Position numbers and translations under genes: made by a program
Notes under the pieces: model-generated
What the model was told of the DNA's origin: nothing
The model's input: only the letters and a program-made list of their open reading frames with translations
The model's database searches: none
Shown here: piece by piece, positions 40,101-52,100 of the stretch
Layout: each line of letters opens with the position of its first letter
Numbering within the stretch: position 1 is the first letter of the stretch
Source of the DNA: Patagioenas fasciata
Taxonomy: Eukaryota > Chordata > Aves > Columbiformes > Columbidae
Assembly: GCF_037038585.1 (NCBI RefSeq)
Contig: NC_092525.1
Span: 23,828,867 to 23,892,866 of the forward strand
Reading direction: 5' to 3'
Length of the DNA: 64,000 bases

Positions 40101-43100
40101 TGTGGTCCATGGCATGGGAGAAAGCTGGAGACGAAAGGGAAGTGCTGCTCAAGGGCAAGGAGGTGTTTCGGAGTGTAGGGGTCAGTGGAGCATGGGGCTG
40201 TACCTCCTTTACACCCAGTGTGTAGGAAACCAGCTGTCACTGTTTGTACTGCTTATGGAACAGTGTAAGAGGAGTGCTCATACCTGCTAAAGCATCAGTT
40301 TGGAGAGCAGTTGACTGAACTGAAAATTTACCTTGTACGTGTGGAACACTAACTCAAGCATTTCTCTGTGCAGGATAGCATTTTAATTTTAGTTAAAGTA
40401 TTTAAAATCTTTATGAAAAACTGCAAATAACTCCCCTCTGATCTTCTCACATTCTGTTTTATGTGATTTGCAGTGTGTGCTTTGCATTACTTGCAGAGAG
40501 GAATAAACCCTTTTCTAGGTAATTTGAGTAATGGGAAATAGGCCTCCATTAGTTGCATAGCTACTGGTGAGATGCTTAGCATAGTTGTGGGATTAGTCTA
40601 AAATGTGGATGAGATGTACTGGGCAGTGCACTGGTGGCACCATGAAGTCATCAAGCACTGGTCTGAACCTGCACCTCTATGCTGTGTTTCAGCTCCTGGA
40701 GCATCCCATGGAACAGCCTGGCTTCTGCCTTCCTGGCAGCAGCCCGCGGTTGGCTGCTTCGTGTGAGGGTTGTTTGCAGTTACTGATCGCAGAGTGTGGG
40801 GTTTGCAGATGATCCTGCTGCTGAATAAAACATTTTTGGGGTTTTATTATTCAAAACTGTTGGATACTGTTGTGAGCTGTTCTTTGGTAAACTATTCATC
40901 TGTGATAAACTTTCTTTAAAACCGTGCCACGTTTTACAATCAATAAACTGTAGTTACATGAAAAACTGAGTTAATGTCCACTTAGGGTAGAAAACGTGTC
41001 TGTGAGAATTAGTGTACATATGTGCACACCAAAAAGCTGTTAGAAAAATGATGAGAACTACAAAGATTTGTAATGGTCACCTGAAACTGGAATTAAAGAC
41101 AAGGTCATATTTTCAAGACAGCGATTAATTTTTCCTTTAGTTTTAATTTTTAATTTTCAGTCGCAGTGCTCACAAATGTAAGATTTTTGCCTGAGGCAAG
41201 AGGTAACCATGCTCCTCATGCATGCTGGTGAGCTTGGAGGCACCTTGAAGCCTCCACATCCTCCACTGCAGGGCCCTCATAGGGCATCGGTGTTCTACTG
41301 GGAGAGAAAAGATTTCACTCTACTGATCTGTAAATTGCTTAATACCTTTGTTCTTTTTGGTCAGCAGTTGTTATTGCTGAAGCTGCCCAATGTATGCTTG
41401 GTTTTGTGGCTTCTGGTAGGGTTGGTTATTGTAACATTGAACCTGTTTCCCATTTGGTGTTCTGCACAGTGGTGCTTGGGAGTGGAAATTTAGAATCTAT
41501 TTGATTGGGTGTCTTGACCATTTGGTTTTCTACAAAGTAGGTGTCCAATCTGAATTCCTTGGATGAGATAATTTTTCAGTCTAAAGCCTGCAGGGAAGTG
41601 ACATTTAGGAGGAACCAGCTCTTGCAGTCAGGAAGAAAGTTTTGGAGTCGCTCAGATGTGTGTTAGTGTGCGTGAAGACAGCTGATGATCAGTCCCAGAG
41701 GTCTGGAGCACAGAATGCACAAGAATCTAAAAAACTTGGTGTAGTATTTCTATGCTTTATTAGTTCTAGTGACACTGTGTGTGGTTAGGTAACCCAAGAT
41801 GCACACTGTTTGAATGTTGGCATTGCCACTGCATCACTCATCACTTCAACCAAGACCATGTTGAGATTTGATTGTCAAGGTGTCTTTGCAACTTAAGGCA
41901 TATGACACGGTTTTTTTGGTGTGGTTTTTTTTTTTTTTTTTTAAGTGGAAAGACAAGACCTTGGGGAAACTCCCACTCTTGGGTGGTAACCCCTGGGATT
42001 CTTGGCTGGTGACGTGACCGCTGTTCGAAGGCAGCTCAGCCCTGTTGAAGGGACACAAGCGCACTTGAGTTGCCTGCAGTCAGTGAGGGCTACCGGTCCT
42101 GGGGCTTTGGAAGGGCTGCTGTAGGAGGGGAATGCTCTGCTGTCTCCATGGCCACCCTGGAGATAAGGGGACAATCCTTAACCCTCACAGTGCAGCTTTT
42201 CAGGAGCAGAGGCCCTTCGGGGTGTCTTCCTCTGGTCTGGGGAGGAGGTGACTCTCTACCTACTGTCCTTTTAACAAACATTTCAGGGCGATTGAGGCTA
42301 ACAGCTTCAGTTGTTGTCTTTATTTATCCAAAGTGAGCACTGCTAATCGCCCATTCAGTGGTGGAGCCTCATGCTGATGTGTTCATTGCAGATTGCCCTG
42401 GGGTCTATGGGTGTTTTGCTCCAAACACAAATGGGCTGGGAAATCTGGAAGGAAATCTTCTTAAATCTAGTGGATGGTCTTGGAAGGAACCGTTGTTAGA
42501 TCTGCATGCAAGGTCAGCAGCCAGGGGTGGGTGGGAGGTGAGTTCCTGCCTCTTCTTGCCTCACTTAAGGCTTAGGGTTTGGCTTCAGGAGTGTTGGGAG
42601 ATAAAGCCAAGTCCATTCAGGACTCCTGAGCTGTTTCCTTATCTGTAAAAAGGACTGTTTAAACTTGGAGCTCAGTAATACCAGATTGTTTATATGGCAC
42701 TCTTTGGTGGTGCTTTTTTTTTTTTTTTTTTTTTCCCCCCGAAGGCACTGCCTTGGGTAAAAGAACTGATTTTCTTCCTGTAACTGAAGATGGTTATCCT
42801 GCTTGGAAATATGAATGTTACTGACATGCTTGGCTTACTATAAGGAGTTTTCTTGAGTGTATTCTAGGATAATATAGGTGTAAAAGACCTGGAAGTAGAG
42901 GAAAATATAAGAGAGAAAGAAACAATGGAACTCTCTGTATTCTAAGAAAATAGGCATTACCTTGAAGCTGAGCTGGGGAGGAGAGGAGTGATTGCATATT
43001 GCCAGTGAGAAATGGCTGGATTTTCATGGGAAAGAAGAGGAAGCAAGTAAAGAAAACAATGTGAGAAAACAATGTGATCAAAGTGGAAATAATCTGATCA

Positions 43101-46100
43101 GAGAGAGAAGGAAGATCATATGCTTTACTTTCCAGGTTGACAGCAGAGCTCCATGATTTTTTTATTTTTCCTGAAAGTGAATCTTCAGGTTGTAGCGGTA
43201 TATGTTGCTTATACTGGCATGGATTTTGAATTTCCTCGCTTGAAATAATGGATTTAGTAGGAACATTTGAAATACTGCTTGTGCTAAGAAGTTAATTTGG
43301 TATGGTGTAACATATAGTATGGTCTAACAGGTATACATGTGAGGTTTTGATTTGTTTTTTAGTAGTTCATATTTTAAAGAGTCTTTTTTTTCTTTTTGTC
43401 AGATTATGTCTACTTCGAAAATTCTTCAAGTAACCCGTATTTGATACGAAGAATAGAAGAGCTTAATAAGGTAAACAATTTTTTCCATCGAGTCTTGGAA
43501 GTTGATTGAATTTACGATCTGTTTGATTTGATTAAAATCAAAACAATCCTTTAGCAGTTCTCTGGTAATTAGAAGCTTAAAAATGCTTTTGTTCTGATAA
43601 TTTTCTGGAATGCTTTGAGACTTGCCAGATTGTAATTTCATACCAAAGGAGAACGGAGCATCAACCATAGGTCATTCCCAAGGTGATTATGCCCACCTGT
43701 AGGGCAGATTTTTGCAGTTCTGTGCCAGGATCATTGAATAGGAAGAAAATACAACAGCTTGCTTAGCGGATGGAGAGCTTTGTAATTTGGTCTTTCTTGG
43801 GGGAGACTCTTGCTCAACAGGAAGGTTTGGAGCAGTTACCTGCTTCCTCGGACTCGGTCTTTGCTGAGTGTCCTTTGGGGCATCTGTCAGATTCCCCTTT
43901 CATTGGATCTAGAAGGGAAGCATGATAGCTTGGATGTGGGAAGCCAGCTGAAGTCTTTCTCCATGCTGAAATTTTACCTACTTGAGGAGGGAAGATTGTT
44001 CTGAAGCCTTTAGCTGTGTCATAAATGTGCCACTTTCTCGGGTTTAATACCCGCATGTCCATTGCAGCCCATATAGAAGAATTGTGACATGGCCAGTTTG
44101 GATTTGAATTTAAGTTAACTAACTAAAACCAGATCTTTAGCCAACAGTGATGGAAAAACACATGTTTCTGAAACAGTTACTTGGAAGAGAAAATTTATCG
44201 ATCCAATGACAAATAAAGAATCTGAAGACTAGGACATCCTTGTCACCCCTTCTTTGTAGTGGAGTTTTTTGCAGAAATACTCTATTGCTTCATTTATAGG
44301 AGAGAGACAGAGTTCTTGAAATGTTCCTGATGGATCCACAGCCCTGAGGTATCAACAGCTGTACTGCGTCAGCTACAGGGTGCAGACTTGTTGATAACTT
44401 CTTAGGAAAGTGGGTTTTGAAAGTGTTTTTTTCCACCCTCTTCTTGTCTCTTTTCATTCTTCACTGATCCCCCACGCCCCCTTTGAAAAAATAGCTTTCA
44501 GCCTGAATCTTTCATCTTAGTGCAACTCTTGCTGGAGCTGTAATTTCTCTGACCTACTCTTTGAAATTGATCTTTGAGGTTGAAATTAATCATATATCTT
44601 ACCTTGCCTTTTGTTCACTGAGTGTAAATGAAGCCTGAGCAATTAAATGAAATAGATAATTCTATGTTGTAGCTGTCTGCGTTTTAACAAGGTGGCTTCT
44701 GCATTTGTATTGTAGTTCCTCAACTTTCAGAAGTCCTGAATTATTTAATAGAAAAGTATAGAAATTCTGCAGGCTCTGTACCAAAAACTGGTAGGCTGCA
44801 AGAGGAAGTATTTGCATGTGTATGTATTGTCTGATTTGCTTTGTGTTAGAAAAACTAATAAAAGATGAAACTTTTCCTCCATTCACATCTTAGCAATAAG
44901 CATGTATATCAATTTTTAGTTTGTTTCCTTGTGGACAAATTACTGGTCCACTACCTTTTCTGGACACTTAAAGAGGGGAATTTTATCTTAGTCTTCTGGT
45001 TTCTTAAACTGGATACCATCATTATGGTTTCCAAGGACTCTTCAGTAGTAGGGTAAAACTCTTTCAAGTTACATTTTCATTACTTGTTGATTATTTTTAG
45101 AGACAGTAGATTGTCTGTTACAAACCAGTAGGTGTATTTCTGGTGAAGTTTGTATAAAGCCAGTTTCTCAATTAGGCAGGTACCATTTAAAGAGATTAAT
45201 CTCCTACCTAATTTTGAGGATTTTAAGAAAAAAATCCCAAACCTTTCAGAAATTCAGACTTTTTTTTTGTGTGTTGTCACTGGCGTAGAGTTCATTGCCT
45301 GGTGCAACTTCTTGGTTCTCCTTTCAGAATGATTTTTTTTTTTAGTCATTGTTTAGCTCACCACTGCTGTGAGGAGAGAAAACCCTGTGTGATTTCTTTG
45401 GTGAAAGTAGTAACGGCTGGGTTCTTTCTTGCCTTTCTGCTGTTCTACAGAGCTTGCAGAACAGCCTAAACCTGAATTCTGTTGTTTATTTCAGTCATTT
45501 TTATAAGGATTTTAAAGATACTTTTGAATTCTACTAAATGTAGGCATCATCTGAAATGTAGCATGGTGGCTTGTTAGTATGTTTTAACTGCAAGGATATG
45601 TTTTTTTTTCTCACCCCTTGAAACATCTATAACTGCTAAAGATGGTTATTGTGCAGAAGCAATTAGGAGGGAAGGGCTGAACTCTGTTTCCCTACCCTGG
45701 AATGGATCACACTGGAGTTCATGTGTTAGATAACGTGTGCAGCTGGAGGGTGCGAAAAAGTGATGCCATGTAGCTCTTGTGCAAAATTGCAAATTTTTAT
45801 GTAGTTTCTTGTTTGGTGTATAGATTTCAGTTCTTGATTTGTGCTCAATTTTTTTCTTTTTTCCTATTTCAGACTGCCAATGGAAATGTGGAAGCAAAGG
45901 TGGTTTGTTTCTACAGGAGAAGAGACATATCGAGTACACTTATTGTATTGGCAGACAAACATGCAAGTAAGCTTGTTTGTGTCCAAATTGCTTCTACACA
46001 AAATTGCCAAACTTGGGGCAGAACTTTGATGCTTGTAACTGCAACAGCAATATTACTATTTTTAAATGTCTTATTCCTGTACACATCTTCAGGAAATTGC

Positions 46101-49100
46101 ATTACTTGTTTAGCTGACTTCTCTTTCTCTCTCTCTCACCCCTTAAACCTTTTAAAACCTCATTTGGTGTATCACAGTATGTTTGGGATTAGAAGGGACC
46201 TCAAAAGATCATCCAGTCCAATCCTGCTACTGGAGCAGGAACGCCTAGGTGAGGTCACACAGGAACATGTCCAGGCGGGTTTTGAATATCTCCAGAGTAG
46301 GAGACTCCACAACCTCCCTGGGCAGCCTGTTCCAGTGCTCTGTTACCCTCACTGAGAAGAAGTTTTTTCTCAAATTTAAGTGGAACCTCTTGTGTTCCAG
46401 CTTGATCCCATTACCCCTTGTCTTATCATTGTTTGCCACCAAGAGGAGCCTAGCTCCATCCTCGTGACACTCACCCTTTATATATTTATAAACATTAATA
46501 CGGTCACCCCTCAGTCTCCTCTTCTCCAAACTAAAGAGACCCAGCTCCCTCAGCCTTTCTTCATAAGGGAGGTGCTTCACTCCCTTAATCATCTTTGTTG
46601 CCCTACGCTGGACTTTATCCAGCAGTTCCTTGTCCTTCTTTAACTGAGGGGCCCAGAACTGGACACAATATTCCAGATGGGGTCTCACCAGGGTGGAGTA
46701 GAGGGGAAGGAGAACCTCTCTCGACCTACTAACCACCCCCCTTCTAATCTACCCCAGGATGCCATTGGCCTTCCTGGCCACAAGGACACAGTGCTGCCTC
46801 ATGGTCATCCTGCTGTCCACCAGGACCCCCAGGCCCCTTTCCCCTACACTGCTCTCTAATATGTAATTTCCCAACCTATACTGGAACCTGGGGTTGTTCC
46901 TGCCCAGATGCAGGACTCTACACCTTCCCTTGTTAAATTTCATCAGGTTATTCCCCACCCAACTCTCCAGCCTGTCCAGGTCTCTGGATGGCAGCACAGC
47001 CTTCTGATGTGTCAGCCACTCCTCCCAGCTTAGTGTCATCAGCAAACTTGCTGTGTATGGTTTGTTTATCATGGTAAGGAGAGGACAGAAGTTTTCAGTT
47101 AGGGCTGAGTGAAGCCATCTTATTTGCTTCATAAAAGTGAATTTCTTGATTTTTGTCCTGAGAAAAAGTATTCTCCCTGTCTCATATTACTACTTATGAA
47201 TTATTTGGTTTGGTTAGAAGATTAAAAAACCCTCAAACTGTCTTTATGAGTAAGTCAGATAGTCTGGTAACAGGAAACAGACTTGAAACATGGCGACCTT
47301 GAAACTTGGCTAGCAGGAATTGTCTTTGTATTTCAATGTTAGTAATATTTTTTGTAGTGACATAGATTTTGTCTGAACATGCTTAGTAAATACATCTTAA
47401 AAGCACTGAATTTTAGGACATCCTATCATTGTTTTGAATACTTCCAAGTCCTTTTGTTAAGGAAAAAAATAACATCTAGGCTGAGAGGAGACTTGAAAAC
47501 CATAACTTTTTTTCAGTACTGTACCTTCTGATTTTTAAAAAAGTAAACATGAAGCTAAACTATCATAAAATTTAAGGGGTTGTTCACGCCACTTTATTTT
47601 GTCCTCCTTTGCATGTATGCCTAGAATAACTAATATATTTATTTTTATTATTTTATAGAATGTTGTGTTAACTTAAGTTGGCATGTGCTTCTCTGCCAAT
47701 GAGGTTAGAGGCATGTGATATACCTGGCTGAGTAATGATGGAAGCCTCCTTCTGAAAAAAAGATTCAGTGTTACAGTTATCTTTCAATTGTAGAAATAGT
47801 TTTCAAATTCTAAAAGGTGTATACAAAACCCAGTTATATGTCAGTGGATGAGAAGTTTGCCTATATAAATCTGTAAGGCAAAATAATGCAAAAAAAATTT
47901 AGATAGTTTCAAGAAAAAAAAAGTACACAAGCTGAGAAGCTGCTGTGGGTCTGTGCATTCCAAACTCAGAAGGGGGTGAGCGTGGTGTATTCGCTGGCTC
48001 TCACAGGAGAATCCACCTCTGGAGGAGAAATAGTGCAACATATATCACGTCGTGGCCACTTTGCAGTGATTCCAGCCTCTTTGACTCCATTCTAGTTACT
48101 GGTGAAATTTGCTTAAAATTTATCAAGAAGCATGGACAGCCATATCAATCTGTGTAACTCAAGGTTTCCCTGTAGGCCCATACATAAATGAAAAAGAAGC
48201 ATCAGATCTAGGCCTGTCAAAATTATGATTTAGCTGCCAAGCATCATTGTCTTTTAATGTACTTCTTGGTGTATGTATGAATATACTGTGATATATATGT
48301 CGTACGGATATACATAGTTGCACTGCTTGGGGATTGATTAAATCAGATATTCAGTTTTAACAATGAATGTAATGTCTTGCTGTGTTCTCAGGGCTGTACT
48401 GCTCTTGGGGAAAACATGTAGCAAAACCAGCACCTTGTTATTGATAAATTTGAATATTTTCTGTCATAGATTCAGGTCCAAGTAAGTCCCTCCGTTGCAA
48501 CCATACCTCGGAAAAGAAGTTGTGTGGCATTGAGATTTGACTGTGTTGCAGAATTGTGGTAGCAGGCGATGCTTTTTGATATCTCTTCAGTGCAGCAGTA
48601 CTCATTTTATCCAAGAATACTGAAGCTTAATAGAAGCTTCACTGTAAACAACGTGACTATTGATTCCTTCATCTGTGTCTTACTTCACTAGGGTTTAGTA
48701 AAGGAAGCAGGTAGGAATGATTCAAAGAAATGCATGTCTGAGGCTGAAAATGAAAAATATTTGAACCCATTTACATGCTGTTTGAACCTGCAAAGGCTGA
48801 TTTCTTTTTGTGATAAGAAATTTAAGATTTCTTTCTACTGCAAACAGATAATTCATTGTTCATATGAATATGTGTTTGAAAAACAGGAAAATCCTTCTGT
48901 AGCACAATGCTATTAATAGAGCCACCAGAGAAAACTGAGGCTGTCCCTTAGTGTAAATTTCATTAGTAACTAACATTTTTTCCAGTGTATTTCTTTCTGG
49001 TGCAGAATAAAATTGCTACTAAATGACTTCCATTTATTTAGATAGATGTGCTGTTGTGTGGCTTCTGTGCTCCTTAAGGAAGGAGAAGAGAGTGAATTTA

Positions 49101-52100
49101 AGCTTTTGGACAGCTGCTAGTTCTTTATTCTGAAAAAAATAATATCTGCATGATACAATGAAATTAAATTTTGTGGATGTTAAGATTCTAGTACAGATAC
49201 TCAACACTGTCACTGACTTTGAGTTCATTTCCATAAAGTCTCCTGTTGCCTCATTCTGATGCATTTGCAGTAGATGTACGTATCTGCATCGCTGATCTTT
49301 TAACTGCCTTTGTTCAGCTGATTAATGGAGCTTTCTGACTGCAGACGTTTCTGGATTCACACAGTCTTCTCTTTAAGATGCCTTTATTTTAGACCTACCG
49401 TTGAGATCAGTGCAGTGAGAGAACCAAATAATGGGAAGATAGGGCCAGAACAGGAACAGAAAAGTATATGTATATATATATATTTTTTTTCTTTTCCAAT
49501 AAAGGAAGAAAAAATATGATTGTGAAATGAATGTTGCAAAGTTTAAAAAAGAAATTTAAAAGTGGTTACACCTTTGACTTGTATAATTCATCATATATCT
49601 GAAACAAACTAGTCTGAGACGTTGTCTTTTCTCGTAACTCTTTGTAAAGACAAATGAGTTGGAAACAACTTATTCTGTAGTTGGTGACTGTAAATTAGTA
49701 CCTGATGTATGCAACCTGATTCTTGGATTTGATCTGTGATCTTACTATTTTTATCATATGATATAAAGCCTGTCTAGGCTGTCCTATAAATCTTTCAGCC
49801 TTATAATGGCTTCCATACATTGGTAGCACTTTTTATTCATAAGCCTCTTTAATCACCTCACAAATTATTCTGGGGAATTTTTCCACCTGTTTCTGAAATG
49901 AATGTGTATTGCCAATGGGAGACTATTTAGTGTTCTTGGCCAGAGACTTTGTAGTGGTTTAAGATATAATATTGTATGCAAACAAGATTGCAGGCAGAAC
50001 TTGATGGAAGAGAAGTGAGAAAGTTAATTTACTCTTCAAGCTTCTGCTGTGTTTTCTCCCTCTATAGTTTCTATATAATGTCCTGAGTAGTTTTTTTGAA
50101 TAATTAAGTAAATATTTCCAACAGCAGGACTACAACCTCCTGCCTCCCCTTTGAACCAGTCACCCCAAGCCACCTCTAGTTACCTGTCATCTGTCTTATG
50201 ACCACAGTTTTTGCTTCATTAAAAACATCCTGATGTTGGTAGTGGTTGGGGAGCTGAGGAGTTGGTGCTGGCCGGTTTGGCAGGTTTATGGGGAACTGTC
50301 AACAGCCCATGTTTGGGTGCCAGGCACACATGGCAGCGTGGTTTTTCAAGTACCAAAGTTTCTAAAAATAAATGTCTTGCAGTGGTAGGCTGTCATTACT
50401 CAATCAGTCCATGAGTTGCATGAGACCTGGGTGCCTCAACAAGTAGGGGGTCTATTAAGTTTCTTTGTTTGTTTGTTTTTTAAATTTTAGAGTCTAAGTG
50501 CAGTTTGACAAGAGCTTCACAAATGAGTTCTTTATATTCATATTTATTCCATTCTGTTCCCCTTCTCCTCCATTTTCTCCTAACACCACACATGCAGATT
50601 TAAGAGGAGTCAAATTCATTAATCCACTAAGGACACTTTTGACTTTGTTGCTACTGAGAGGAGGAAACTGATTTTTCTCTTCTGGGGGTGGTACAGAGAG
50701 GAAAGATCAGCTAAGTGTCCAAACTAGTGTTTGTTTGTGCTGTGTGGGACCTGTAATAGTCGCCATGGCTGCAAAAGATGATCATGAGTTGTTTTTGGAA
50801 GGGATCGTAGTGGGATGTCTTGATAACAGGGCAAACTCCTTCTGAAGTCTCAAGTTGTAAGGATTTCTATTTGTTAAAACTTTCACCATATTTTCTATAG
50901 GTATGAATCAATGTATGTTTTTTGGAAGAGAGAAAATTAATGAGGATGAGGCTTAACATAGACCATTTGAAACTGGACCTGGAGAAAAAATGTGGTGGTC
51001 TGTTTTTCATTTCTTCAAATGCAACACTTTTATAATGTCCTTACGAGCTGCTTTAGTTGGGCTGTTAAAGCACCCAGAGTTTAAACTTTCTTCACTGCTG
51101 AAAGAAACTGTTGCACAGGTCAATAGCACTGTATCTAGTGCATTTCTAGTGTTTTGACCACATTTTTTTCCTTTTTTAGTTACATTTTGTTGTTAGTAAT
51201 GCCACACTAACTAATTCTTCTGTTACTACAGTCTGTCTCCCAAGCTGGACACGGTGGTGTGCTCTCTAAACCTAATTTCTGGCTCTTGTTTGCCTGTGTG
51301 CATTTCTGAATTCTGCCGTGTAGCTACTTGTACGACACACAGAATGCAGAGAAAGGGCTGGTCCTTTCTACCTCTGATGTTGTAGAGCTCAGATGATTTA
51401 TATCAAATTGCTGTTCTTTCTTGAGTCTAGCGAATATTGATGTTTAATTTTGCATCTCACACACCCATCATTTTAGATTACAATTACTGCCTCTTGGGTT
51501 TTTCCTGCCAACTCAAAGTTTACTCATTCTAATTATTTTTCCCCATATATGTTAACTTTCACATGAGTCTTGCTGTTTGTGTCCAACCTGCCTGTCTCTT
51601 GTTTCCAATATAAGTCATCTTCAGGCTTTGCTAATGTGCTGTTAATGATTCTGTCATCAAATATAAAATAATACTTAATCTAATACACTCCTTGCAGGAT
51701 TCCACTGGCTACTTCTGCATAGCTGATATATTACTGTTTGTATTAAGACTAAATGTTTAGTTTTAAATCTGCATGAGCACATCTATCAAGCAGAGAGATT
51801 AATTTTGAATTAAGGCTTTGAGAGAACTGAAGTCCCAATATACTGTATCTACTGTATTCCCACACCACTTATTCTGCAGTACTGTCAAAAATGCAAGCAC
51901 GTCTTTCTGAAAATATTTCTTACGTATTCTTAAGACATACATTTATATATTTTTAAGACCATGGTCCTTATTTCTCAGTGGCTACCATTCTTGAGGATGA
52001 AGTCTACTTCACTCAGAGCTTTGAGTGCTTCACATGCATGCCAGTGGAACGTAGATGTGCCAGACGGGCTTGTACTGGAACCTGAGGCTGGGCCAACCCC

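Larger units (their letters stand above)
25138..43402 (+). other. MTA1: MTA1 intron 1 (18.3 kb)
   Basis: Donor GTAAGG and acceptor TTTTTGTCAG. The first about 550 bases are G-rich CpG-island sequence. Further along are an old CR1 (26590-27830), a CR1 scrap (31129-31190), a 3 x 68-bp tandem array (39823-40026), poly-T runs at 41925-41942 and 42714-42734, and short CAAA/GTTT-type runs near 30220 and 33540. From about 28000 to 39800 I see no recognisable exon, repeat family or RNA gene apart from these. First introns of chromatin genes often hold enhancers, but none can be assigned from sequence alone. Confidence 0.85.

Noticed and set aside
39618..40115. 165-codon - strand frame with a repeated motif in MTA1 intron 1
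   Set aside because: The repetition is explained by the 68-bp tandem array read in three frames. There is no start context, homology or splice support.
46245..46736. 163-codon - strand protein frame as a possible host gene
   Set aside because: It is the reverse-transcriptase C-terminal part of a 5'-truncated CR1 element, not a cellular gene.
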